Origin: Lineus longissimus
Taxonomy: Eukaryota; Nemertea; Pilidiophora; Heteronemertea; Lineidae
Assembly: GCF_910592395.1 (NCBI RefSeq)
Contig: NC_088310.1
Location: 12,653,501 to 12,717,500 of the forward strand
DNA: 64,000 nucleotides
Direction of reading: 5' to 3'
Shown piece after piece: positions 45,719 to 58,267 of this stretch. Position 1 is the stretch's first letter; each line of letters begins with the position of its first letter. Under the pieces are notes generated by a model. It was not told the DNA's origin. It saw only the letters and a program-made list of their open reading frames with translations, and searched no databases. Made by a program: the position numbers and the translations under genes.

Positions 45719-48700
45719 AAACTTCAGGGCTGATTTGACGAACCCTGAAGATTTCTGCCACAATAACTTCCTCTGGTGGACCGGTACTGATTCTGCTAGA
45801 AGATCCGTGTAGGGTAGGCTGATGCCACTTGCGTCAGTCGTGACCACGTCCGTTTTCCGGCCGAATACACGCTTGAGATGTGCGATTCTCTGTTGGTCGC
45901 TCATTTGACACCACCTCACCGCATCTACTGCTAAATGGGCGTATTTAGGGTGCAACCTGAATTCTCCAAGTCCATAAACTGCCTTTTCCAGCTCTGCATA
46001 CTGCATGCTGACCTCATCATTAATGGCTTTAATGACCAACATCATGTCTGACTTTTTCCTGCCAATGGCCGATTTCAATACGTTGTTAATTGCCTCGTTC
46101 CGCTGCGTCGTGAACTTGTTCGGTGGATTGCCCAAGCCAGAAAAGACACGCACGGGCTTCAACATACATTCCTTCATGATCTCTACCCAAGACCGCCCGC
46201 CGAAATGCTGTTTGGCATAGAGGTAGTCTCGGAATCCTGGTATGTCCCAAACGTTGATAAGCCCATCAAGGAACCAGTCGAAATCCTTGACTGAATCACA
46301 ATCAACTAGCCCCAATTTTCTGTGACCGCCAAACTCTCTCCAAAAATCGAATTTAAAATTACCTCTGCATCATGTGCGTTTACTTTTAATGCGGACAACT
46401 TTCTAGCCATGTCTTGCCGGGCATGTTTCATGCATCTAAGATGCTCCCCGGCAAAAGATTCTGCCAACCCTTGCTCCAATGCAATCTCTCCATCTGTCCC
46501 CCAAACTTGCACATCTGCCATATTCAACGATTTATGACAGGTCACGAAATAGGAGTAGTCCTGCTGCCGACGATGAGTATGCAGCATTGTTGGTCCTATC
46601 ATCGTTGGGTGTCGCTGGGTGTCGCTGGGTATTCTTTACCACGAACATAGGGTGTTCGTTTGTTGAAACCGTCGAGTAGAAATCGCCGAGATTGTATGTT
46701 GGGTCAATACTGAAGATCGCACAATGGTCTGACCCGCAACAAAACTTTCGCACCTCTCCTATCTGCCTATCGTTACAAAGAAACACCAGTGGATTGGCAG
46801 GGTCTGTAAAATTCACTCGTTTGACAAAATCATTTTGTCCGTGCATTCGCTGGAGATCATTGAGATCGGCAGGCTTGGTTACTCCGCCGTACCTAGCGCA
46901 TCCCTTGGCATTACGTTTGAGGTCATATACCTGTTGACGGTCTTGAAGAATATCGCCAACAGATGATGGCCCGTGTGCGGAGGAGTACGCGTGATTGACA
47001 TCGTATACTACCCTCTTTGGACGCTTTGAAGCTAAGGCCTCTCTTGCTTTCTCAAGTACGCTTGGCTTCGTTCGAAAATAGGGCTCGTTCTTCAGTTTGG
47101 CATTGCCGTGGGCGGTAGCTATTATCAAGGCAGATTCACCGGTCAATTTATACTGCGAAATTGCCAACTTGGGATTTGGGACGGATGAATTCATGGATGT
47201 CACCGTATAGATGGTGCGTCTGAGGGCATCGCTCTCATGATCGGCGTAGTGACGTTTCGATCTAAAAGTAGCGTCTTCCTTATGCATTGTTTCTACACGC
47301 CCACTCTTGGACATTCCGAAATATGTGTGTGGACACCTGTGGTTTTTCCATTTGCCGGTGTCATCTGCAGTAAGGTCCTTTTCGCTACCGAGTTTCGATA
47401 CGTCTATCACAAAAGAGACACTTTCTTTTACAACAGAAGGGACACCGGTCGCAACCTTCGAATAATTCACGTTTTCTAGAACTAGCAGGGAGTAGACATC
47501 TTTCACGCCAAAGGAGATGGACGACCGCTTGAAAAAAGGCTGTCCTCCAATTGTCACAGCACTTTTGTCGGAAGTGCAAGCTTCTGCTGGAGACGCTCCG
47601 TCTGGCTTTTGTGGGACTGTGGCACAACCTTAAACGAAGACATTCATATATGACATTGACAATCAGGAAGGCAAAATGCAGAACTGTCGATAACTCTTAA
47701 GTAGGGGAAAGGAGATGTCGCAAATGAAAACGTAAAAATCCATGAAAACAAAGACACTTTCGAGCTTCAATGCAAAGATGTAGAAGATACTTCTGGCGCA
47801 ACACGGATCTTAAAGTTTGAATACTGTGTCGCTCAGCTATTAAAGACCGGAATGTCGTATTGCGCAGAAATGCGGCAATAGCCATTGGGGGCGGGGGGGG
47901 GGGGGGGTGATTCGTTATCAAAGTCTTCTCACAATCTAGGTTATCGGAATCCACCAGTAAAATTCCAAAGTTGTAGTAGTAGGCCTATGAGCATGCATCA
48001 TATCGAAAGAAGGGGTTCACTTACCCATAACACTGATGTCTTCATCATCATCCGAGTCCACAAGTATTGGTTTGTTCTCTGTGCCTTCATTTAACACTAA
48101 TCCGTCGTAGTGCTCGCCTATTTTTCGGATGAATGTTTCTTCGGTGTTGTTGTTGCAAGCCTCCGAAGGATCGATAACGATTTCCCCACCGTTGTCTTCC
48201 AAAATATGGATTCTTGCATTGCAAACGTTAGCAAGGGCAAAAAGAACGATGTCGCCAATCTGGTTCGAGTAATTCCCTCTTGTAACGTATCGTTCGAGCT
48301 GCTCCACAATGTCTCCGTCGGCTGTCAAAAAGGGCACGTAGTGTCCTAGATTTTCAAGTATCTCGTTTTGTACCCTTTCTAGCAGAACATCTCGCGAAAT
48401 CGCCGTCCCCAAAGATATCCTGACCGCGTTAACGATACAGAAACCATCTCCTCTAGCACGGATTACTCGAAAATCTGATAGAGACCTGTGAAAGAAGACA
48501 ACAAATTATACCGATCAACCAACGTAAAATTAACACATCAGTATAACCTCTACCTAATTGCTGATGTGTATAGAAATTTTGAAGGATCCAACTTTTTCTT
48601 ACATGTACGTCTACACAGTGGACAATCATGTGATCAGACGCCAGCCCTCCGAAGGTAATGACTAACTTGTTGTATCTTGATGACAATTAAGGAAATAATA

Positions 48701-49533
48701 TTCTGTAAATCAAAAAGGATAGGCCACCGTTTCAGTTTCATTTTTCCAAGAAGCATTAAATGACAAGAATTTTGAAATAGGAGTTATCTTGCGGAAATAG
48801 GGCCTGTGCCTGTCTTATCTTATTTGAAAAGGTATTCGAGTGCTTACCTTTGGGTGAACATTCGCACCACTGAATTGCATGCAGATGGTGATGGGAAGGC
48901 TTCTGATGGAGAAGAGGTAGACGAATGAAGTTTCGAAATCAATGGTGGCGACTCGGACTCTGGCGAGGTTGGGGACAGTGGTGAATCCGGTGATGACGGT
49001 GGCGACAGTGATACATATGTTGAGGACAGTGTCGACTCTTGGGATTCAGACCTTGACAGTGACAGCTGTGGCGATGGTGATTGCCACGCACCGGGTGATT
49101 GTGGAGCTTGCGGAGAAGGAAGCCACGAGGGTGACGAAGATAGATTATCTAAACCTCTTCTACTGGGTAAAGGGGGGAAGTCCTGTAATGAAAGCGTAAT
49201 TGTAAATCAAAAAAGGGGAGAGCGTTCAGTTCGGATTTAAGTCCCAGCGTCTTCTTCGCAGACAAAAACTGAAACGCACCATGAAATTATTGAGAAGTAA
49301 GTTGATAAAAATCTCTCTACCTTACAAGTATACTCGGTAGGTAAACCGACCATTTTAAACTTGCGAAAAAATCTGGCATAAGATCATAATTAGGTAAGCT
49401 ATTGTCGAAGGCCATTGTTGAAGCCTACCATCTTTGATCACGACCTGTTTTTTGCTTCAACGCTTACCTCGTCTAAAAATCCAAAGCCATTTTGTGACAA
49501 AGCTGCGGTTGGTGGTTGAGAAGGTGAAGACAT
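45635..49533 (-). pseudogene. OTU-Mutator-like transposase gene, four exons
   Basis: Proposed exons are 49533-49468 (ATG at 49533), 49182-48848, 48485-48025 and 47628 to about 45719. Splice sites are GTAAGC/GTAAGC/GTAAGT donors and TTACAG/TTTCACAG/TTTAAG acceptors, and junction phases agree throughout. Exon 2 encodes a Ser/Pro-rich linker, exon 3 an OTU protease domain and exon 4 a DDE transposase. Transposase motifs are FSIDPTYNLGDFYSTV (first Asp), VQVWGTDGEIAL (second Asp), HLRCMKHARQDM and FTTQRNEAINNVLK (Glu), as in MULE-type transposases. A 10-bp duplication at about 46611-46630 shifts the frame after KNTQRHP. A second shift near 46320 precedes GLVDCDS and is shared by both copies. The true C-terminus past 45719 is replaced by duplicated intron sequence. 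Confidence 0.8.
48025..48485 (-). CDS. OTU protease exon of the MULE gene, catalytic residues intact
   Basis: The exon opens RSLSDFRVIRARGDGFCIVN (split first codon), giving the Asp and Cys of the OTU active site. It continues with a helix RVQNEILENLGHYVPF, the GNYSNQIGDIVLFALANV segment and NARIHILEDN. It ends with KIGEHYDGLVL, which gives the catalytic His. All three triad positions are therefore present, unlike the OTU domain of the Ginger-like element at 3356-4423. OTU enzymes remove ubiquitin or ubiquitin-like proteins. Why transposases carry them is not established. The exon is preceded by CTTCTTTCACAG and followed by GTAAGTG. Confidence 0.75.
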
Positions 49534-49792
49534 GCTGAAAGAATTAGAATGTGAACCATTTTGTCAAAGTGTCATAGCGCTTCATCCAAAATTCAACACA
49601 ATCTAATGGGTAGGCTACAACCGGTGTGAATAAATGTATAGACTCTGGTACCGCTAATGACCCTCATCAAAACACATTCACAATAGGCCCTACCAGACTA
49701 GGCGTATTGTTCGAAGTATAGTACAGGCTACTATTCCTTTTTTACTAGGAGGCAAACCGATGTCAACGCGATCAAATCCCCTCACTGTGGAC

Positions 49793-49998
49793 AAACACGT
49801 GACAAATTTCTTTTTTTCGTACGCGAGTGGGTTCAACCATTACTCACCCTCTTTTGTGAAATGGATTATTTAGGGGTGTAAGATCTATGAAACTACTCCT
49901 GCTTCACCCTATTTAGGTTGGTCATAAAAGAAATCATTTCATGGTTGAACCCAGTCGCGTTCGAAAAAAAGAAATTTGTCGCGTGCTTGTCCACAGTG
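49793..49998. mobile_element. 206-bp fold-back MITE
   Basis: Inverted arms of about 57 bp start (T)CACTGTGGACAA and run through ACAAATTTCTTTTTTTCG to GGGTTCAACCAT. No target duplication is evident. It lies 260 bp upstream of the OTU-MULE start codon and could be a relic of that element's terminus (inference). Confidence 0.6.
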
Positions 49999-51666
49999 AT
50001 ATAGTCTGTTTTCCATTGCAAGTGTACACATTATGGGGTAATGGGACTTAGCAGTGTCAGAACAATAAGGCATGTTACTTATTCTTGAGAATAGAACGAT
50101 CCCGAGTAAAGTATCTGCAGGTACACTGAGATTCAGGCCATCAAGATTCATAAGATGTCGATAAGATTCATGAAGTCCTATAACAGATTTATGCATAATA
50201 AAAGATATCCTAAACTTCAAAATGCGTCAGTAGCCTTTCTGGGTATGTTAGACGACTCCGAGCCGGCTTTACAGTACCGGGTCGTAAAAAGAAGACCTTC
50301 GACAAGCCCCACTGTACCAAAATTTACGCTATCTATTGGGTGGCTGTAAAAATAAACGTCTTGGCACATCATATTCTCGTCCCCGATTCAAAATTCAATC
50401 TTTCTTTTTGGCATCAGGTTTTCGGCGGGAAAACTCAAACTAGAGATTTTAGAGTTCTCTTTGAAAGTCAGGAGTTTAGAGCGTCTGGGAAATATGATTC
50501 ATGGATTTATAACCAAACATTCATTATTAGATATGTGTCGGCTCTGACTTATCGGGGATAAAAACGAATATTACCAGATTACATACCGAAATGAAAAGTA
50601 ATCTTACCTGTACTGTATGTAGTCCGTACTTTAAACTAGAATTTTCTTTTTCGTCCAAAGTATACGAATAAATCGGATGGCAGAGAAATTAAAAATGTCT
50701 TGAAACCGTCGGATACGACACAGTTTTGGGTGTGGCAAAATCGAGAGACTGTTTTTATATATGGTGGTGGCAGGTGTCTTGAAATTTCGCACGTGATCAA
50801 AAAATAAACTTTGCTTGAATTTTCATGCATAACCAATCATTGGCCGGACTCCTCTACTGGAGAAGATCATTGATAGGCTCCCACGCACCGACGTCATATT
50901 GTCTTCGCTTTTGATTGGATGTGTCCTCACCAAATTTGAGACCTTTTAAGGAAAAAAGGAGGACAGCCGGTCATGACTGACCCTCCTGCATATAGGTCTT
51001 TGGGTTCATTGGTATGCCGTGTAAACGCGCACGAATGTGACCTTGTCTGATCTGGTATGGTCCAAAATGTGGGGCAAGGCGTTGGCGGAAACTGTCCCAA
51101 AACAGCCAAAAACAGTATATGAGAATGTAGATATAAATGATTAGCATAATTCCATGGTCAAATCGTTAAAGCCGTTAGCAGTTGAGGAAAAATGCATGGA
51201 GAGAAGACCAAGAACGGGCCAAATTTTACAATTTAGATATGTTATGTACATTTGATATCGATAGGCTATATTCTCATAATATTTTTATGCCGTTTTCGCC
51301 AAATTTCCGCCGGCGTTTCCGAAGAATGCCTGGCCAAAAAAGTGTCGTCGTGTCCGCGCCCTCCTGACTTATATCGATAGTAATTTGGTAATTGGTAAAT
51401 TACGCCCGACATTCAAGCAGGACTTGATAAAGACTAAAGAATTTCGGAAGATGAAAATGCGAATAGCCTAATATACCTCATCATAATTAGGACAAGGTTT
51501 GACAATTTTGACGTTATGGGGCTTTTGCAGGATAATTCGGCTTCTATTCATTGGCTATCATCGCTATAGGCTACTAGTGTCGCTTGCTTGCTGTTGATTT
51601 GATCACAAAATAACTTTTGCCTTAAATATATAGTGCAACTCGTAAGGTGATTATCAGGCTAATAAG

Positions 51667-51780
51667 GACAGCACACTAGCCGCCAACTTCGGCGGCAAGA
51701 CGAACGCCTGAAAAATCCGTAGTGTGCTACGGCCTGCTACGGACGGCATCAGGCGAACGCGTCTTGCCGCCGCGGGAAAT
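51667..51780. repeat. GC-rich hairpin
   Basis: Arms CGGCGGCAAGACGAACGCC and, inverted, CGGCGGCAAGACGCGTTCGC enclose a CTACGGCCTGCTACGGACGG loop region. Probably a small fold-back element. Confidence 0.5.
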
Positions 51781-54567
51781 TAAGAATGCATTTGTCTTTT
51801 CGACGAAATACCCTGTAGGCCTATCTTCTAATCTTTTCAATGAATTAATAAAAACTAGCATCCGAATTCAGGAAAAGTTTGCCAGCCATTCTAAAAAAAG
51901 AGGACTTTTTTAATTTATGAAGTTCCACATTCTTCATTAATTCTGGACGATCCCAGGTGAACAATCCTATTAATCCAGCTTGAAGTTCGCGCGTCCGATG
52001 ATGGAAAGTGGTATGTCGGCAATGTCCGGGGTGCTTCCAGCCACTAGAGCTTGTGTCCACTTCGCAAATTGCCATTGCCTTTCTGAACCCAAGCCCAATC
52101 CCAATTCCTCTTGTGCTCAATACAGGTCACAGTTAGGGTCATCGCACTTGGTGACTGCACCAAAAGCGCATCACCTGCACTAAGTGATTGTAATGCAAGG
52201 GGGGGGGGGGTCATTCCGTATTCGGTGCGTCTCATTTGGGAACACAAAAATGGTTTTGAGAATCACAAGAGAACAACTTTCTACAATGTATTTTCTTCAA
52301 ATGATTATAGATTGAAGTGATATTCATTGGATTTGTAGTGATATTCTATTGGATTATTGATTTCATTAATTCATTTGAATTTTATACAGACGGCCGCCCA
52401 TCAAACTATGACATATCCAAGAGATTGTCCATACAAAATCTGTATGTAGATCTGGCTGTAGATCTATTAACACAATCCGATAACAATGTTAGGATTGGCT
52501 TTGACCCCCTCCTTCCATCCCCTTATCCTAAAACCCTGTATACACGCGTCAACAACATTTATCATCAACACCATCAACTGGAGTCAACAAGCTAATGTGA
52601 TGGGTTGATGCTTATTGACAGGCCCGTCCACACTGATCAACAAGTGTCAACTTTTTGTCAACATTCGTCGTTATGGTCCCAAGCTCCACTTCCTACTAGC
52701 CGGAAGAACGGTAGAAAATACTGTACAGTCCCTCAGGAGCCGTTGCGCGTCCCGAGCATAGTTGGGAAAATCAAGGAGTGGCAGTTACGCCCCCTTATTT
52801 TCTCGGGTTGCATTGTTAGTATCTTACTGCAGATTACCACAGGCATGACAGGAGGACTCACCAATTTCCAGATGGCAGCACTTTTGAGGGAACCTGAAAT
52901 CACATGGAACCATCCTGCATTCCAACTGATTGATCTTTTTCAACAATATAAAGAATGAATATACATTTTCTTTGGTCAACACGATTCAACAAGTTGATCA
53001 GTGGTTGTTCTTGCAGTCCAAACTGGTCACACTTCCACATCAACAACAACAACAACAAATATTGACAAAATGTACAATAAACTTTGACTTTTATTGAGGA
53101 CTCTAAAAGAGATACAAATGTAGCATAGTTTGTCTATACATGTACAGTACAACTTTTCCCCAATTTTGCAGGTTGAAGATTGATACAAAATGAGTTATGC
53201 TGTAGGGATTATGCTTTTACCAGTAAGCCTATCATGAATAGGAAGAGAAATAGAGGGACCGTTGTGTTGATTGCATTGTTTGCGCAATGATTGTGAAAAT
53301 TTCCAGTAAGCCAAGCAGCTGAACCTGCTGAGCTTGAGTTACTCTGAAAATTGAAAATTAAAGACACAATTAAAGCAACATACTGGCAACTCTTTTCTCT
53401 TCGTATCACACAAAGACTTAGAAATCTTAAGATTAAACAGGCCACTACACCATGCTACAATGGCAACTTTAGAAATAAAAAGATCACGCTCAACTTTGAA
53501 AATACATACATGTAAGCCTTTAAAATAGATGTACCCAACACTCAGCTGAAATATAAGTGTCCAAAAAGAGGCAAGGAGCTTTGAGCTCACCTTCTGCTGA
53601 TGACAGGAAAAAGTTTCCCGTTATGATTTAAAGTGACTTAACCGTAAAGGTTTACAAATTGTCTAAATGCCTCCATATGGATATCTGGATCATAAGCACT
53701 GCAGTCTTCCAACAGCTCAATTGTCAATGTAAGCTAAAAAGTGGAAAATGGAATCATTTTAGCTGGTCAGGGAATTCTGAGACAGTGAACAATATCAATT
53801 CTATTAAAGATATGGAGATCAAACTTGATCATAAAAGGCTTAAATCAATGTCAATTCTGGATTCCGTTATTTTTAATTACTCAGTTTCTCTATGATAAGT
53901 AGGTATCATCTTATCTGTAAAAAATTTCTCACTTTCTACATTCTTTTGCGGTCAGCATTTCTTTCACTGGGTAGATCTGGCCAATTGAGAAAAAAATATA
54001 TTTAAAAAAAAACGCCTTCAGTAGCCAATATATACGCTTTGAATGGGACCGTGCTGTCCAGGCAGTATTACATACATCTTCTTCTATCATTTCAATCAAC
54101 GAATGGTCGTACGTAAGTCCTCATCCGGTGAGCACTGGGGAAAACATCAGGTAGGGAGCTGAAAAAGTAATTAGTAAAATTTACAAATTAAAGAATTTCA
54201 TAGAGCATGTTGAGTGCAAGGGTCAGTGTCAAAAGTTTTTAAATGTGAATGATTAATAGTTCGTTTGAAAATTGGTTAATGTTATGAACTTTTCATTCTA
54301 CATGTACTAGTACTACTGCAGACCCTAGTCATGGTGGTTGGAATGCATTACCCATCTTAGTCATGATTTGTGGCTGGGTGTATTATAGCATAGTTGGGAC
54401 TTCATTCCTTTGTATTTTTATGTTAATAAATATAACCCCCTCCCCCCGTTTATTCAAGGCCATCCTCTTGTTGATAAACAAATTCTTGTCTCCAGGTAAA
54501 CATTCAGTCTAAAGTCAGTCCTTGATATGGACTCAATATCCCACATCCTAGATACTAGGTGTTGGTC

Positions 54568-54633
54568 GTAACATGCTGGTCAATTCCAAACAGGCCTGGT
54601 GTCTAGGTAGGAAGTGAAATTCAACCATGCCAC
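54568..54633 (-). repeat. Dispersed repeat shared with 20723-20790
   Basis: The reverse complement matches 20723-20790 over about 66 bp with few differences (GGCATGGTTGAATTTCACTT ... GACCAGCATGTTAC). Confidence 0.7.
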
Positions 54634-55172
54634 CCGGCCCACTCATTATACATGTTGTTACACTTCTGCTTGATGTTGAAGATGGGTTGGGGGTGGGCAT
54701 GGTGGCGGGCATGGTGGTGGCTGTTATACAACCTCCCACAACTTCACTCTTTGAGTACTGAAGATGAATCAAATCAAATATCGAAATAAAAGTGGGTCTT
54801 AGTTTTGTAGTTCATGAGTAGGGGTCTTAGTTTTGTAGTCTAACTCTAGTGCTGCCTTAGTGGGTCTCATATGGTCTTTCTTTGTAGTTGGGGGGGGGGG
54901 GGGGGGGGCAGTGCTTCATAAGTTGGTGATCTCTAGCCTGAAAATTTGTTCGGACCTCGATCGAAGAAGGTACGACAAACAATTAATTAATCAAACCCTT
55001 ATGAGGTTCACTCATTTGAAGTAGAGAGGGTAACGTACATTGTATACACAAATCAAACACACACGCAGTGCTTGCATGCATTGCAGAGAACGACTTTTGA
55101 GTGATGTCCCAGGCAGCTGAGACACATGTCTTGTTGGACATGCCTACTGATTTTTAAGCCCCCCTTTAGGAG

Positions 55173-56305
55173 GGCAGGCGGTATTTGCACCACGCCACCA
55201 CGGGCACCACGCGACCACCACGCCACCACGCGAACAGGCGGAGCGATCATAATGACGATATCAAAATAGCGGTCGATTCATTGGATCATGGTTTCTTGGA
55301 ACAATTATAGATGGCGTTGGCTGCTATCCTAGCTTCCCTAGCGTCCCACGAGCGACCAAAAGGTCCCCAGTAGCGATCGCGCTCTCCGAATGCATGTGAC
55401 CTAGGGCAGAATGTTCAAAATCAATGACCTGATATGAAAGTTAATGCAGTAGTCATCTTTAAATTCCTGAAAAATCACCCGGACTTTTAAAACTGGGGAC
55501 TATACTGACTTTCAAATGACTGTAATACGTCTACGATGTATAAGCCTGGGCCCATATTGCTATTCATGAAATCCCATCAAACAATAGAACAGGACTTTTA
55601 AATAGTGGACTATATTTACTTTCACACCAGTGTCACAGTCTTCATAGTGTTTGAAGGGACGCTATAGGCAGCAGCTATGTTGGCAAAATAAAGTTACACG
55701 AAGTAGCCAATAGGGGTCTCTCACCTCTCACAGGACGTCGAAACTATTCACACATGAGACAATACACCTATAGGCAAGATGAGCCCGTCAGGTATTTGAA
55801 ATCACTGAACCATTGTCGAACAATAGGGCGGGACCTTTAAAACAGGTCACAATATTTACTTTCACATCAGTGTACCAAATAGGCCTTCAATGCATAAGCG
55901 TACGTGCCGTACAGGACCTTTACCGGGGACAAGTCTCTGTACAACACGAATTCGCAATAATAGGTCTCCGATCTATACTTTCTCCGCAGTGACAGTATTG
56001 TGATAACAATAATGGTGTGATAAGATCTCTCATGACAAACGGTTGGACACGGATGTATAGCGGCTTAATAATAGCCCTGCTTTTTGCGAATGCCATTAAC
56101 AAGTAATAAATACTCGTAAATCCCGTCAGGCAACAACGCAGTATACCAACATGCCATCTATAATTGGTAGGTGTAACCACAACTCTCAAGTGTCTGTGGT
56201 CTGATGGCTTGTTTTGATATCGTCATTATGATCGCTCCGCCTGTTCGCGTGGTGGCGTGGTGGTCGCGTGGTGCCCGTGGTGGCGTGGTGCAAATACCGC
56301 CTGCC
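55173..56305. mobile_element. Non-autonomous Mutator-like element with 94-bp TIRs
   Basis: Terminal inverted repeats of about 94 bp (55173-55266 and 56212-56305) are essentially identical, start GGCAGGCGGTATTTGCACCA and are rich in CCACCACGCC units. A 9-bp duplication CTTTAGGAG flanks the element (55164-55172 and 56306-56314). Long TIRs and 9-bp TSDs indicate Mutator-like elements. The interior has no transposase but holds repeated blocks around TATTTACTTTCACA-CAGTGT. Confidence 0.8.
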
Positions 56306-56527
56306 CTTTAGGAGGGGCTCTTAAGATACACGTGTGTGTGGGAGTATATACTGATTTGATGAGAAATAAAGAGAGTAACTATTGTATATTATATCCTACA
56401 AACAATTTTTTTTGGTATATTTCTGAATTAACTCCGTTGAGTTTACCGATTTCTCCGCGATCTTCCGGTGGTGGTTGCTATCCCATTTGTTGAAATTAAT
56501 TTAAATTAATTTAAATCTTCATGGGAA

Positions 56528-58141
56528 TTCGCTACATCATATGCCTAAGAAATTGGCCAATTATATTAATATTTTTATTAGAGAAATATCCGTCCTAAAT
56601 AATGACAGAAAAGGGTGGTTTATTTCAATTTTGTGTCGACATGGTCGAGGTCACGTGACATAAACAAAACAATCGCACACACCCGTCCAAAAAAGGCACT
56701 TTAAGAAAAACAAATACGTTTTTCCTGCTTAAAACCACACTGACGACTAAGTTATTTTAGTCTACTACCCAAATCTGAAGTATTAAAATGAATCACAAAC
56801 TAGAACTAGCTCTATTTAGCAAAGGTTGCGTGAAAAATTCGGGTGAGCGACATTCTGAACCCTAGCGGCCAATAATTAAACTACTTTCAGCCGTCTGCTC
56901 CGGTCTCGTTAGGGAGTTTTTCCCAAATGTACGCGATGATGACGTGCCCCATTAACAGGACGTAACATCTATTTTAAAATGCGTTTCCAAAGTGAATGCA
57001 TGAGGACAATCCATTTAAGTGTCGTATATCACTGGAAACGCCCGATTCCCGTGAATAAGGACAATCACAATGTATTACATTACCAAAACAAAAATGTGTC
57101 GGAAGGAACTATAATTACTATATGGATGGTCCCATCGCACCCCCCCCTCCAGCAGTATGACACAGAAGGGCTAGTTGACTGTCCACCGGGGGGGGGGGGG
57201 GGGGGGTGGGGGGGGGGTTCCCCCCAACGCACTGGTAAAAACCTATGTCGACGGAGGGGGGTTTGTGGGGTGTCCCCCCATTGTATCAGCTGTAGTTGTC
57301 AGAGCTTGCACTTAACATATGCTCGTAGGGGGATTCGGGGGAGCTCCCCCGACCTAAAGGGGGGCTCACTAAGTTCTTGACTTTACATATTAATACACAG
57401 CCTGTCCATCCTAGATCGTGGTTACATGGGGAGTAATCGTTGTAAAATTAGGCCAAACGCAAAGACATTTAACCCGGGTACCACTATGTTTACGATGCGA
57501 ACAAGTCGTGTAAGTCATTATCAGCATTTTTTATTGAACTTTTGCGGGTAAAGCGTCACAGGGAGCAGCATTGAACGGTAAGCAGGTTCATATCATATTC
57601 AGACAACGACTTGTAACGGCCATACAGGAAACGATTCGTATCAAAAACCGACGATCACAACTATTCGCTTGCTGAGAGTATACATTACGCGCATACATTA
57701 CATTCAGACATTGAGCTTCCAAGCTTTGAGAAATAACAGGTCATGTGTGAATTTGGCATGTTATTTTGGTAACTTACGTGAATACATTTTCAACCCCGAA
57801 AAGTGTGAAGTGAAGTTTTGCTTTTATTTAGTAATATGTAAAGTCAAGGACTTAGTGAGCCCCCCTTTAGGTCGGGGGAGCTCCCCCGAACCCCCCTACG
57901 AGCATATGTTAGGTGCAAGCTCTAACAACTACAGCTGTTACAATGGGGGGACACCCCCCCCCCCAAACCCCCCTCCGTCGACATAGGTTTTTACCAGTGC
58001 GTTGTTTATGTCACGTGACCTCGACCATGTCGACACAAAATTGAAATAAACCACCCTTTTCTGTCATTATTTAGGACGGATATTTCTCTAATAAAAATAT
58101 TAATATAATTGGCCAATTTCTTAGGCATATGATGTAGCGAA
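56528..58141. mobile_element. Long fold-back element with interrupted left arm
   Basis: The right arm is continuous (57832-58141, about 310 bp). The matching left arm is split into 56528-56666 and 57221-57394. Ends start TTCGCTACATCATATGCC. The arms contain CCCCCC/GGGGGG tracts, an internal GGGGGAGCTCCCCC palindrome and GTCACGTGACCTCGACC. No protein is encoded and no clear target duplication was found. Confidence 0.8.
56667..57220. mobile_element. ~554-bp insertion in the left arm of the fold-back
   Basis: This segment has no counterpart in the right arm, where the flanking halves are contiguous (CGTTGTTTATG). It ends in a long G/C tract (57188-57220). Its own boundaries and class are unclear. 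Confidence 0.5.
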
Positions 58142-58267
58142 ATATTGCGCAAAGTCCAGTAAGCCTGTCAGCAGGACACATTTCAATCTGTTAGAGCTAC
58201 AATGTATTGCTACAAGGTATTGAGTTGAATCTTGGTACAGATATTATGCACACCTAAGGCACCTATT

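Larger units (their letters stand above)
49999..55163. other. Long stretch without a recognised gene
   Basis: Short open frames occur, the longest being 117 codons at 52605-52958, but none has family motifs. Between 52540 and 53060 there are many CAACAA and TTGATCA motifs suggestive of a degraded MITE. A GGC-repeat microsatellite-like patch lies near 54690-54720 and a long G run near 54890. Confidence 0.4.

Noticed and set aside
52605-52958. 117-codon open frame on the plus strand
   Set aside because: No recognisable domain, no splice context, and it overlaps repeat-like CAACAA sequence; kept as non-coding.
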